From positions 1,298,022 to 1,362,021 of the forward strand of contig CM041202.1 of the NCBI GenBank assembly GCA_023078555.1: a stretch of DNA of 64,000 nt. The letters are read 5' to 3'. Below are positions 42,616-53,269 of the stretch, piece by piece. A program made the position numbers and the translations under genes. The notes beneath the pieces are model-generated. The model worked only from the letters and a program-made list of their open reading frames with translations, did no database searches and was not told the DNA's origin. Source of the stretch: Ulva prolifera. Lineage: Eukaryota; Chlorophyta; Ulvophyceae; Ulvales; Ulvaceae. Numbering within the stretch: position 1 is the stretch's first letter; each line of letters opens with the position of its first letter.

Positions 42616-43439
42616 GTGAGTGCGGTTGTAGTGTTCGTGTGTGTGTTGCAGTTGATTCGGATGAGATTCGGTTTCAGTGTTTGTTTTCTCCCGTTCACTC
42701 TTTTGTAAATAACACTCTGGGGTATCACAGTGGCCTGCCGCAAACATCGATATCCTTGCACTGAGAATTGAAAAAGTCAGTTTTGGGGCATATTTGGAGG
42801 TGGACAGCACCACACATGGATCCCACCTGCCACATAATTTACATGTGCTACTCCTACAAGTGCCAGGCAAGCCAGCAAGCTGCTGGAATTGGGGGCTGGC
42901 ATGGCGGGCTCGCTCGGCCTCACTCTGCTGAGTCATGCCAAACCTGGATGTGAACACAACGAGTTTGGCAGAAAACCAGAGACAAAAACAGCAAAGGATC
43001 TTCCGTAGCAACCCAACAGAATGCAATTGCGTACACGCATGCATCGAAGCCAACTTATCTTGCGAGATAGGGCACACATCATAAGTGCATGTCAACGTGT
43101 TGTAACGAATCCACGAACTGTGAAAATTTCCACGCAGGCGTGATGGGCCGCCACTGGTGGTCCACGCAGGAAGCGCGAAGCACCTGCGCCGCCAGAGCTG
43201 CAGCGAGCTGCTTCAACGCAAGCGTAGCCGGCTTGCCCTGAAGATATGCACACGTCTACAGCTGTAGGATAGCCGGTTCTGGAGAAATTCTTCTGCGGTA
43301 CTTGCCTGTACCCAGTTGCTCGTCTGTAGCAACCTTCTGCAGCAACCACTGGCATGTGTTCGGCGTATCGGCCGAGGCATTGCCACGCCACAAAGAGATA
43401 TCTCAAAGACCCGCGCCCATCGCCGTGTACGCAAGAACA

Positions 43440-43491
43440 TCGGATGAGATTTGGTATCAGTGTTTGTTTTCTCCCGTTCACTCTTTTGTAA
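43440..43491 (+). mobile_element. Truncated LINE 3' end, 52 bp (unit-B copy)
   Basis: Exact 11-bp duplication ACGCAAGAACA at 43429-43439 and 43492-43502. Counterpart of 15362-15413. Confidence 0.9.
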
Positions 43492-45411
43492 ACGCAAGAA
43501 CACGATGCGCACCGCGTCAGAACGCACGCGATCTCGGAATTGCCCGTCACGGTCGACAAAGATCTTGCTCGCAAGTCGCAACAGCGACAGCGACAGGCGT
43601 TCCCGCGAAGGCCAGCCGAATATTAATGCCTTGTGAACATGTATGAATGTAGCCGCTGACTCATCTGTTGCACACTTGCGACTTGCGAACGAGCCTTGCC
43701 GAGGGATGACAGCACCGGTGGCCTCCGGTACCGTTTTAAAAATTGTACGAACGATGTCGCAGGCGTTGCCGGCCTACGACGTCGCAACTCGAATTTACGA
43801 ACAGCTGTGAACATGGTACCGTCGACAAGTGAAAAGTTCCCAGCACCGCCAGCCCGCACCAAACAGAAGGGGGAACACGTCCAGAATCACTTGTGACGGA
43901 AACGTACACGGTACACGAAGATGATTACAGGCAAGCTATGTTGTAATTGGCTGAGTGCAGGGGGGTCCGACGTCCATGAAAACGATCCAAATGCAAAGTT
44001 ACCACTCCAGAGACACTGAACTCCACAGAATGGCGTCGCAAACTTGAGATGCCATAACCATAGCTCTGGACACTCATTAATTCAATGTGTCATGACGCGA
44101 CGCATCCATCATGATTGCTTGATGGGACAGACATTGATTTCGGGTGATGATCATGAGAGCGTCCAGGCTGGTCACATATGCCGAACAGTAGTCAGCCCGC
44201 CCGCATCCAGCGCGGGCGGATATATCGCTTGACCCAGTAGTGGCCACTGGACAGAACAACACCGGACCGTGCTCATCCACGCATGCGTGGGTGGTGCCTG
44301 AACCGCTGAAGGCGGTCGATCGTACCGGTACCATTTCATTTTGCGAGGCAACAAAGGGTATCGCTGTTGCGACATGTTGTGTGTATACAAGATCTCCATC
44401 TGGGAAATGTAAACTTTATTTTTTCGTCGACGCACATGGCTGCACATCCCTGCGTGGCCACGCGTGATTGGTGCCTGCCGGATCATCTCGGAGATGCAGG
44501 ATGTATGTGAGCCTGTCGCAGGCTGACTCGCAGTGTGATGCTTTAGAAAGCCGCAGGAGACGGGGCAGGTAGCACCGCACGAACTACACTACACGCGCCA
44601 GGCATTCCTTTCGCAACCATGAATCATGTCTGTATGTAGCTACATACATGTGGGTCTGGTTGCTTGCGGTTTTGGATGACATTTGCAATGTACAGATTGA
44701 CAATTCCGGAGACAGGGAGTTGCGCTGACACATGACCTGTCTGTCACACAACCGGCAAAAACTTAAGCCATTGTGTGTTTGGTGATCCTGGAGTTTCGGG
44801 CCCTCACATGGGGCTCAACGTTTTGAACCTGCAGGATACATGCTGTCAGTGATGTCAGTGATGAGGTCAGAAGATTCACGAGGAATTCAGCTGGGGGACT
44901 GGAGCATGCAAGATTCCACATGCAACATTGTGTCTGTCACAGTTTCACGGTGAAACTATGCTATGCACACAAATTGTGCATTATCCGGGTGCCGGTGCGG
45001 GTGCACCGGCACCGGATCCGGTGCCGGATCCGGTGATGCTGCATGCAATTTCACCAGCCTGTACACAGCTGCCAGGTGATTGGCCTGTGTCCTTCCACTG
45101 TGCACCACATGGTTGCATGCAGGAATCTTGCGCAGTATGACAGTATGATCACAGTCATATGTGGTCCACAAATACACTTCGAATGAATGATCATGGCCTT
45201 GCTTCATAAGTTATGGTGAACCCATAGGATCATCATTGCCTGGTCGGAGGTCAATCACATGTCCAGAGATCTCCAAAGAGATGGGCTCTTGATGCCGTGC
45301 AGTGCTTCATCGTCAATCTTGTCTGGTGGGCAGACAGCAGCTCAAGTGGATGCCCTGGAGCAGCCACCTGACCAGCGCGCGCGCAGGCCCACACTTCAAA
45401 CACAGCCTGTA

Positions 45412-45794
45412 ATCATAAGTGAGCTGCAGTGCCTGGCAATTGCGCAGTAGGTGGGCCACACACTCTCTTGGGGGGTTGTGCTGGGGGAGGCGGGGCCTCC
45501 CCGGGCTGGGGGTTGTTGTTGCGGTCTCGCTGTTTGTTTTCTGGGCGGCCTTGGCTGCTTGTGCTTCCAGGGCTCGTGCGCCTGGCTGGTGGGCGGGGTT
45601 CGGGTGGGGGTGGGGGTGGGCGTGTGGGCGTGGGCGTGTGTGTGGCTGTGTGGCTGTGTGGCTGCGTCCGGCGCAAGTGTTGCCATTGCGTGGGTGTTTT
45701 GGTGTGCGCTTCGTGTGGCTTGCTGCGTGGTGTGCGGTTTCCCTGGTTCTTGCTTGCGGTGCTACCTGCCTCGCTTGCTTTGTCCTTGTAACAC
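45412..45794 (+). mobile_element. GT-rich retroposon (unit-B copy)
   Basis: Same as 17290-17756 but without the 63-bp inverted insertion and with fewer TGTGGC repeats. Ends GCTTTGTCCTTGTAACACAC. Confidence 0.6.
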
Positions 45795-46107
45795 ACACTC
45801 TCTTGGCTGCGGCCTTACGCAGATCACAGTTCACAGTTCCAATGCAGCCTGACTCATATCCTGACTCATATCCTGACTTGGAGGTCAGCCACCACGTGGT
45901 GACACACCACCACTGCTGGCGCACCAGCTTGCAGGTGAAGGCACCAGCTGCACCTACTGGCAGCGTCACACCACACAGATGCACCCACACCTGCTGCCTC
46001 CTGCCTCCTGCCTCCTTCCTTCTGCCCCCTGCCTCGTGGGATGGGACGAGGCGAGGCGATGTGATGAGACGGTCATATATACCCCCCAGCCCAGGCCATC
46101 ACACAGC

Positions 46108-46290
46108 AGTGGGCAGCCGCCCTACAGCCCCCTCCCCCGCCCGAGGAGGGCAGCCGCCCTACAGCCCCCTCCCCCGCCCGAGCCGCCCTACAGCCCCCAA
46201 CCCGCCCCCCCGAGGAGGGCAGCCGCCCTACAGCCCCCTCCCCCGCCCGAGCCGCCCTACAGCCCCCTCCCCCGCCCCCCCTTTTTTTTT
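46108..46290. repeat. Expanded GC-rich minisatellite
   Basis: GCCGCCCTACAGCCCC and CTCCCCCGCCCGAGGAGGGC blocks repeat four to five times with some internal loss; unit A (18072-18105) has one copy. It ends in a C-run followed by a T-run. The long ORF through it (45419-46417) is Pro-rich and due to the repeat. Confidence 0.85.
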
Positions 46291-46571
46291 TATTGCAGCG
46301 TGCGCCTCCACTCTCACGCAAAGCATCAGTTGCAGCCCCCTTCGAAACCTATGTGTGTTGAGCCCCCTTCAGCCACTGATATGTCTGAATCCCCCCTCCT
46401 GCACCATCGGACACTGACTCCCGCCTGCCTTGAGCTGAGCTTACTGTGGACCGCCAGCTGAGGTTATTCCGACCACAGAACCATATTGGGCTCCAGAATT
46501 GAACCTCGCCTCCCATCGCCATGCACCCGTCCATACATGCATGCCGCGATCCCTCACACCCGCACTCAAGC

Positions 46572-46786
46572 GGCCATTGGATGTTCAGACGATGCGATTG
46601 GTTCCATTGAGATGGATCAAGGGAACCACTACCGGCAAAGCGGCTTATGTGATGGGGGCACACTTCTGGATGATGCTCAATGACGACAATGGGTCCCAAA
46701 TTTTACAGTCAGAGCTGCCTCATAAGCATGAACTCAGGCTGAGTAAAAGTATGTTTCATGACCAAAAGGATCCGGTACCATTATGA
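46572..46786 (+). pseudogene. Diverged fragment of the unrecognised family (unit-B copy)
   Basis: L-R-W-I-K-G-T-T-T-G-K-A-A-Y-V-M-G-A-H-F-W, then M-M-L-N-D-D-N-G. One extra nucleotide before the W-I-K-G-T-T block relative to unit A. It begins at the junction where unit B lacks 18381-20934. Confidence 0.35.
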
Positions 46787-47097
46787 CCAAAAGGATTCGG
46801 GAACACTTTGATGACCAGATCCATTACGATCTGTGGCCAGAGCTACCTCTGAAACATGGTACAACCACATCTCCGGAGCAATGCTGCTACTGCAGACATG
46901 TGGAAAGGCCAATTCTGCGAGGGGGGACATGTGATGTACGTGATTGCAGGGGTGCACACATGCATGCACACAGTTCGCACTCTGAGTTACAAGGACAAAG
47001 TCAGAGTGGCCTTCAGCACCACCGCCGCTGCACACATGATACCACCGCCGCCAACTGTAGCGAATGCATACCCGTATCGAAGCCGTCCTTGGTATAG
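46783..47097 (+). CDS. Diverged fragment related to the 9623 exon (unit-B copy)
   Basis: M-T-K-R-I-R-E-H-F-D-D-Q-I-H-Y-D-L-W, then C-C-Y-C-R-H-V-E-R and C-D-V-R-D-C. Longer than in unit A because GAGGGGACATGA reads GGGGGGACATGT here. Tentative. Confidence 0.25.
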   Translation: MTKRIREHFDDQIHYDLWPELPLKHGTTTSPEQCCYCRHVERPILRGGTCDVRDCRGAHMHAHSSHSELQGQSQSGLQHHRRCTHDTTAANCSECIPVSKPSLV

Positions 47098-47239
47098 CCG
47101 GCCCCCCGGAAGCTGCCACAGCGAACGAGCTGGCAGAATTACCACGTCATGTGGCGACAGGACGCGGCGGTCAGTACGCGCTATGATGGTGTCCAGAAGT
47201 GTGACAGATGAAGCTTCACAAAGGATACCATCGTGACGG

Positions 47240-50230
47240 ATAACCTCGAGCCGGCCAGCGGGGCTGCGCATGTGTGTATGTCCTCGTTGCGCTGACACGG
47301 GCCCAGCTGCGTGTGTAGATACGCACAGAAGAGTGAACGGCAGTTGACATCCAGAACAAAGGAATCTCTTCCGGTAACAGATAGCAGTGAGCGTGCGTCA
47401 CAGGGCCATACCTTCGGCAAAGATGGAAGCCAGAATGTCAGCTGGCACAGCCCTGAAGTGTGTGTGTCACCAGATGGTTCTGACCAGTTCAGCCATCCTG
47501 GTCAGACCAGGACTGACATCATCTAGAGGTTGAACGCAATTTTTCTCCCTATCTAAGATACGGCGCGGTGCAGAATTTTAAATGAACGGGCTTGGTTGTC
47601 CGAGCACTTACACATGGGAACCGCGGCGCATGCAAGACGAACTCAGGCTCGATATTGAACATAGCTGCATGCCTGCAGCGCCAGCACTTCAAACTCAAAT
47701 CTGTGCTGATCAGAACAACAGCCGAATGCTTTGGCTGTGCCAGCTTGGCGTGGCTGATGCAGCACAGAGAATACACTCGAGACAGCAATGTTGCAGATTG
47801 CACGGACAGCAGCTCGGCCGGCAATCCAAGATTTTCATTCCCGTGCGACGACCGAGTACCAGAATGTAGGTGTATATCTGGGCTTAGGACTCGAGCAGTG
47901 ATTTGGTGGCAGCTGCGGAAGGGTCACAGACCGCTGCCGAATGGACACAGCACCGGCAGAAGCAGATTGCATGTTGCAGGTTAGCAATATGTCACAGTAT
48001 AATTTGCTGCATGCCCCTGGCATGAAGTTACTGTACGACGAGCTACGAGGCGCGCGTGAGAGCTGTGCATGATCCCGCCCGCGAGAGCTGTGGTCGTTAA
48101 ACTCAAGATATTGCGCACCACTGTAGTTAAGAAGCTGTATTTTTGAAAGTCGAAAGTTCAATATCATCGGCTCTGTGCGCATAAGCAAGAGAGGTCGCTG
48201 CAGGAGCTTACCTCTGGACCTCGGAATGCTGCTCAGGAGATATATAGCACCAGGAACTGGAGACAGAATCTTTCGTATTGCTTCTTCTACATTGACGGTG
48301 GGTGGTAGAGATGATGGTCCTACAATGTGAGCTGAGGCAAGCGATCAGGCATAGCAACAGGCGCCACCGCGTGCGCTGAACAGCCATGCTTGTGGTATGC
48401 GTTCAAGCTCGGAGTCAGTTGTCCAAAATGGCGAAAGCTCTAAGACTACATCGTATTGTTCTAGTAATCCTGCTGCCGATCGTGTTTCGCGGGCCTCTGA
48501 CCGCCGGATGCGAACAGCTGATGCAATGCTAGCGGCAACGAGGTCGGACCGAATTGCCTAAAATGGAGCCTGTCAATGCTTCGGCAGCGCTGTTGAACAG
48601 TATTGCTTGCCATGCCTTCGGTGGAATCTGCAGCAGCGCGTGTGTAGTGCACCTGTGGCCAAACTGATGCACGCACTCGACCTGGCCACCTGCATTTGTC
48701 AAGTATTGCAAAGCCCTACGGAACAACTGCATGGGAACGGAATTCTTGTTTCATGGCAGCCTCGCATAAGTATACCGCTGACAACAAAACATGCAGTACT
48801 GGCAGTCCTGCATACTTGACTAGTCGCTGACAGCCAAAGTTTGCTACCTTGCCCGTGTACTGCGTCGCATGACACCAAGTGTAGCAAACATGTAAGAGGT
48901 CGCTTTTTGCACAGGGATAGCACGTGTACGCGGAGAACTGCCTCATGCCGATCAAGGCAAGTGGCCGCGGCTGATCATTGTCCGTGTCGTTGTGGACACC
49001 ACAAAAGACAGAGAATTCGAAGAGATCTGCATCGATGCTCAGGTGCTGGTGATGATTGTCTTCTGAAGGCGAGTCGCCCTCATGGGCTTGGTATGCAGTG
49101 TGTTTGTGCTCCCGTCACACAGTCGATTTGACATCTTTAGGCATGTTCGGCCTGCCGACATCATCTCGAAATCGGTAATAGGTTCAAGTCTGAGGTGTTT
49201 GCCTATGCCTGTCCTTGTGTCCGGGCTCGTATTCCTGTCTCTCTAGATATCTCTGTGCGCTGCTGCTTTGAACATTGCGCACAAGGCTGTCAAGGTACAC
49301 TTTACAGATGCCATCAGAGCTTTTCTCTCGCGATCAATCATTTCTCGCTGTCTAATCGCCTGGCAGGGAGCTGAATAACAACTTGCGGGATTTCGGTGCA
49401 TGAACCTGTGTACACCTATAGCTACATGCGGCCCAAGCTTTGAACACTGTTGGCTTTGAACACTGTCGGCAGCTGAGATGCCAATCGTGGACCTGCATGC
49501 CGACGCTGGCCCGGATACCAAAAACTAACCTGATCGTGATGAAAGACTGAGGCTATGCAGCTGGCTATGGGGTGTTGCGAGGCAGGGCACAGTTCTGCGC
49601 ATGTCTAGACTCTGCATGATGCGAGCCCGATTGAGATGGGTCACAACTTACCGCTGATGTGCAGTGCAAGCTCTAGGTTGATGGGGTCTCGAGCTCCAAT
49701 CATGTGGAGTTTCTGGGCTGGTTTGCTCTGCGTTGATGCGCATGCATTGGAGGGTGCCACGAAATGTGGTGAAGGGGACACTCGTCCGTAGACCTAATAA
49801 GGGATACCCCGCACAGTGGGTGCTGCAGTCTGTGGCTCCGAGGGTGGCCAGCAGTTTGCAGCGCGACATTGCTTCCACCTCAGGCTATCCTGCTTGTGGG
49901 ATGTGTGCGCTTGAAGTAGCGCCGGATGGCATGCATGGCCGGCTTTCAGGTCCAATGTATGCGCGTTTGTGCTCAAGGAAGGCTGACCAATTTCCGAATC
50001 TGCTGCACGCTTGCAGATCAGGAGGTGCCTGTGGGTTGCTGCGGATGGTGCATTCCAGCAGTACTGGTGAGGAGCAGCTGCAGTGGCCGCACCTCGAGCT
50101 CGGCCGGTTTGAACATGCAGATTCATGCGGCACGGCACACAGAGCTGTGCCAACATCAGAAGCAGACCAAATGGCACACAGTGCGATGCTCGCGCTTCCA
50201 CATGATATCAGTGTAGATGTAGTGCCCTGT
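47240..50230. other. No recognisable gene (unit-B copy of 21700-24700)
   Basis: Differs from unit A by scattered substitutions and small indels. No ORF shows a bias towards synonymous change. Confidence 0.55.
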
Positions 50231-53006
50231 TGTCCATCTGAGGGCATCGGACCGATAAACGAAGTTGCCCCTGCACCGGTGTCGGGTCGCTTTGCACCAT
50301 TTCCGGGGCTTCCACCCAGAAATTAGATATGAATATTCAGAATTGTTACATATGATCGGGCCTGACGACCCAACACTGCCCTGCACGTGTTCAATGTTGC
50401 AACTGCAACAATTGTACATTTCCCCCACCTGGTCGAGATGGGTGCTTGTCTTGCAACCCAGTGGTATGGCTGGTACACCACCAGTACTGGATTGCCACAA
50501 AAGCTGGGTCCTCTGAGATCTGAGGCTGGCCACTCCTCCAGCAGCCCCGGTCCGTTTCAGCATCGATCCGACCACTGCCTCTCTGCACTTGCGCTGGTCC
50601 TGTGATCCGTGCCCCCCACTTAACGCGACACAAGTAGCCGCGACCTTCACCAGCCCGCCCACGCACTGCAAACACCCCCTTCCTGTTATGCCCATGCACA
50701 TGCACATATGTGCCCCTGCATGCCAGAGTGACTCTTGCGCATCAGGATCCGCCCCCGGCTCCTGCATGCTGAAAGCACCCCTGAGCCAGTACGTAAACTG
50801 CCCTCAGCGCACGAGCCCCACGAGCCCCAACTTCAAGAGGCGCACCTTGGCCCCCCCACCCCGGGCCAGTGATGCTTCTTCCAGTGATGTGAGCTAGTGG
50901 ACCCCGTTTCAGACAAACACAGCACACAGAACCCTGACAAGTCAGTGTTCACCCTACTCTGGCAGCTGCAGGTTGGAGACAATGGCGCTGGCGCCATGTC
51001 AGCCCATCCCATCTACAAGGTATGTAAATGGTGTGAGTCCGTTGTGGGTCCCCCTCCCGAGTGTGACCGCAGACCGTTGTGAAGGATACCAGAACTTGAC
51101 AGATGTTAAGGACCTGTGTACATGTGCTCCTTGCCCACACAAACAATGTGTTTGCTCGCGGTGCTACCAGCCTTGCTTGCTTTGTCCTTGTAAAACACAA
51201 ACAATGTGAGGGATTGTTACAAAGCATGGGTGCCCTTACGGTCGATTGCGTCTCGACGGCCGCGTCAGTATCTCTGAGATAGCGCTGTGACCAGAACGAT
51301 AGCCACGCTGCAGCTGGAGCCGACCTCCACCGCGTTGCACAAGTTCTGATGATCACGAAGTCGCGTTGCACAAGGTCAACCGGGTATCGGGTACCGGCCG
51401 ACACAGCTAGCGCGCGCACTGGTCTCGACCATGATATGTGTTGTTGACGATGTATGCGTGCGTTCTCACGCCACAGACAAGTTCGCTGCTGCGGCACTCC
51501 AAAGCTGACGGCTGGTGATGTTGCACCATGTTATATGCTCACAGCTACGCAATTTATCATCACAAAACAGTAAACGGGGGAAGTCAAACACCACAAAAGA
51601 GTCCCATCCGAAACAACAGCCACCCACATAAGGCCACACTGCAACCGCTCACACACCTCATGATCAGTCCGGCAGGATCGGGTCCTCCAGGTAGCTACGC
51701 AATGCTTATCTTGTTTGACTGCGACGCGTGCCCGTGCGCTGGCGGAGCACGTGTCTGCCCGTGGGCAAGCCGTGAGCCAACCCCTTCAGCGCCTTTTGTT
51801 GTGGTTGTCTATTTCCTTTCAGCTGACAATATTAATGTGACTACGCCTTCAGCGCCTACACGGGGATATTTTACAAAAGAGACATAGGGACGTGTCCCTC
51901 CATTTTTTCAGGAAGAGGGAACCGAAATTAGATAGACACGACTTTAGTATGAACCTTATCGGCGTTGCAATTCGCAGCAGACTTCGAGAAGGCAACAAGT
52001 CGACGCGGATCGAATGTCCCATCGAGACATGCTGTGTCAGGGTTGTTGCACCCCCATTTTTCACGGGGGGAGTCCTCGTGGCAGTCTGCGCTCGTCATCG
52101 CGATCTGCCCGGCGACTGATGCCACTACAGCTACATCAGTATTTTGTAGTTTACAATGCCACTGCAGTTGAATGCAGTGGGACTTCCCGGTGATGCGCTG
52201 AATGCCTACGGAGAACATGTGCCTAATGTGCCTACGGGGGAACAAACTATGTGGCTGCGCCATCATCTACAGTACATGGCCATGACGTCTGTCGCATGCC
52301 TTTTCGATGTGTTCAAGGACAAACCAAGCAAGGCAGGTAGCACCGCGAGCAACAACCGGGGGAACCGCACACCCACGCAATCAGCCACACGCAGCACATT
52401 CCAACACACCTAAGCAACGTCAGCACCCGCCGTATCTATGTTAAACAAGTCTGCGTCATAGGACAGCGGTCCAGGTTCGCAAGACAGCATTGCCGTCCCC
52501 ATGAGCTGGCCACACCCGACTGAAAGCAACTGCATGACAAGCGGTGTACGCATCGACGTCGACATATGGCAGGCAGCAGGGGTGATGGCATACGGTGGCG
52601 TGCAAGATTGCCAACGATGTGGCGAAATTCGATGTGCAACAAAAGCGTGCTGCCCACTGGCACAGCGGTGCACCGTGGCGGGCTTATCGATAAATCGACG
52701 AGGTCAGGCTTGAGCATAAGGAAGCCGCACGGTTCTGAAGGAATGCCTTCTTAAGAAGCTTGCGCCGTGCCTGTGTGTGCCCTTTCACTCTACCGCAGTA
52801 AATTTATAGAGAAGTGCGGGGTGCTCCAGAGAGCTTCCGAATTGAATGCGTCCTCACCCCATAGCTGGAGATGCGCCGCCACGAGCGCTGCTAGCGCAGC
52901 GCTGGCTCTGCGACCCGTCACGTCATGCTCATACAAAATCTTGAAATCTCAGAATCAACTGCGCACATAAAACCCTCGCCACGTGTAACGTGGCCAACCT
53001 GTTGCA

Positions 53007-53112
53007 GCAGCGGGCCTGGAGGACCCGGTGCTGCGCAGCGCCGGACTGAGGCGTGGATCCTGCTGTAGTGTGGCCGTTATAACATTTGTGTGTGGCTGTT
53101 GAATCAGGGATG
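53007..53112 (+). mobile_element. Degenerate LINE 3' end
   Basis: GGGCCTGGAGGACCC, CGCCGGACTGAGG, then TGTAGTGTGGCC and GGCTGTTGAATCAGGG parallel the LINE C-terminus and 3' UTR with many changes. The terminal CACTCTTTTGTAA is not preserved. Confidence 0.6.
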
Positions 53113-53121
53113 TACAACCCG

Positions 53122-53263
53122 GTCGGGATCCCGACAAAAATGGCGAATTTTGGGGAAACCCTGGGGCCGGTGAAGCCGGCTCAGGGGGTTTCCCCGTAAG
53201 CTACTTGCGCTCACCGGGCCATTCCCGCTGAGCCGCGCGGCGGCTCACGGGAAGCCCGCCGGT
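53122..53263. repeat. Cluster of three strong hairpins
   Basis: GTCGGGATCCCGAC (53122-53135); a stem of GGGGAAACCC with GGGTTTCCCC and inner CCGG/CCGG pairing (53152-53195); and ACCGGGC...GCCCGCCGGT enclosing TGAGCCGC/GCGGCTCA (53213-53263). Possible structured RNA, terminator-like element or mini-element cluster. Unit B only. Confidence 0.75.
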
Positions 53264-53269
53264 CAACGA

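Larger units (their letters stand above)
38881..42712 (+). mobile_element. Full-length non-LTR retrotransposon (LINE) with restriction-like endonuclease
   Basis: Bounded by an exact 21-bp duplication (38860-38880 and 42713-42733; begins CACTCTGGGG, ends ATCACAGTGG). A 138-bp 5' leader precedes the single ORF (39019-42615). A 97-bp 3' UTR ends CTCCCGTTCACTCTTTTGTA with a short A-rich end. The large duplication, lack of LTRs and truncated sister copies sharing the same 3' end identify target-primed retrotransposition. It sits inside the DNA element 38453-42981. It lies only in unit B, so it is young. Confidence 0.95.
38453..42981. mobile_element. Inverted-repeat DNA element, host of the nested LINE
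   Basis: Left end CACCGGTTTTCACCCAAACT and right end (reverse complement) CTCTGGTTTTCTGCCAAACT are imperfect inverted repeats, 23 of 29 bp matching. Flanking ACAA (38449-38452 and 42982-42985) occurs once at the empty site in unit A (14904-14907). Without the LINE and one of its duplications the element is about 676 bp (38453-38880 plus 42734-42981), with no recognisable transposase, so it is non-autonomous. CAC-type ends with a 3-4-bp duplication recall CACTA-like elements, but this is not established. Confidence 0.85.

Noticed and set aside
47592-47984. 130-codon Cys-containing ORF as a gene
   Set aside because: Relative to unit A (about 22053-22445) differences are about ten replacement to one synonymous, plus a stop, so no coding constraint is visible.
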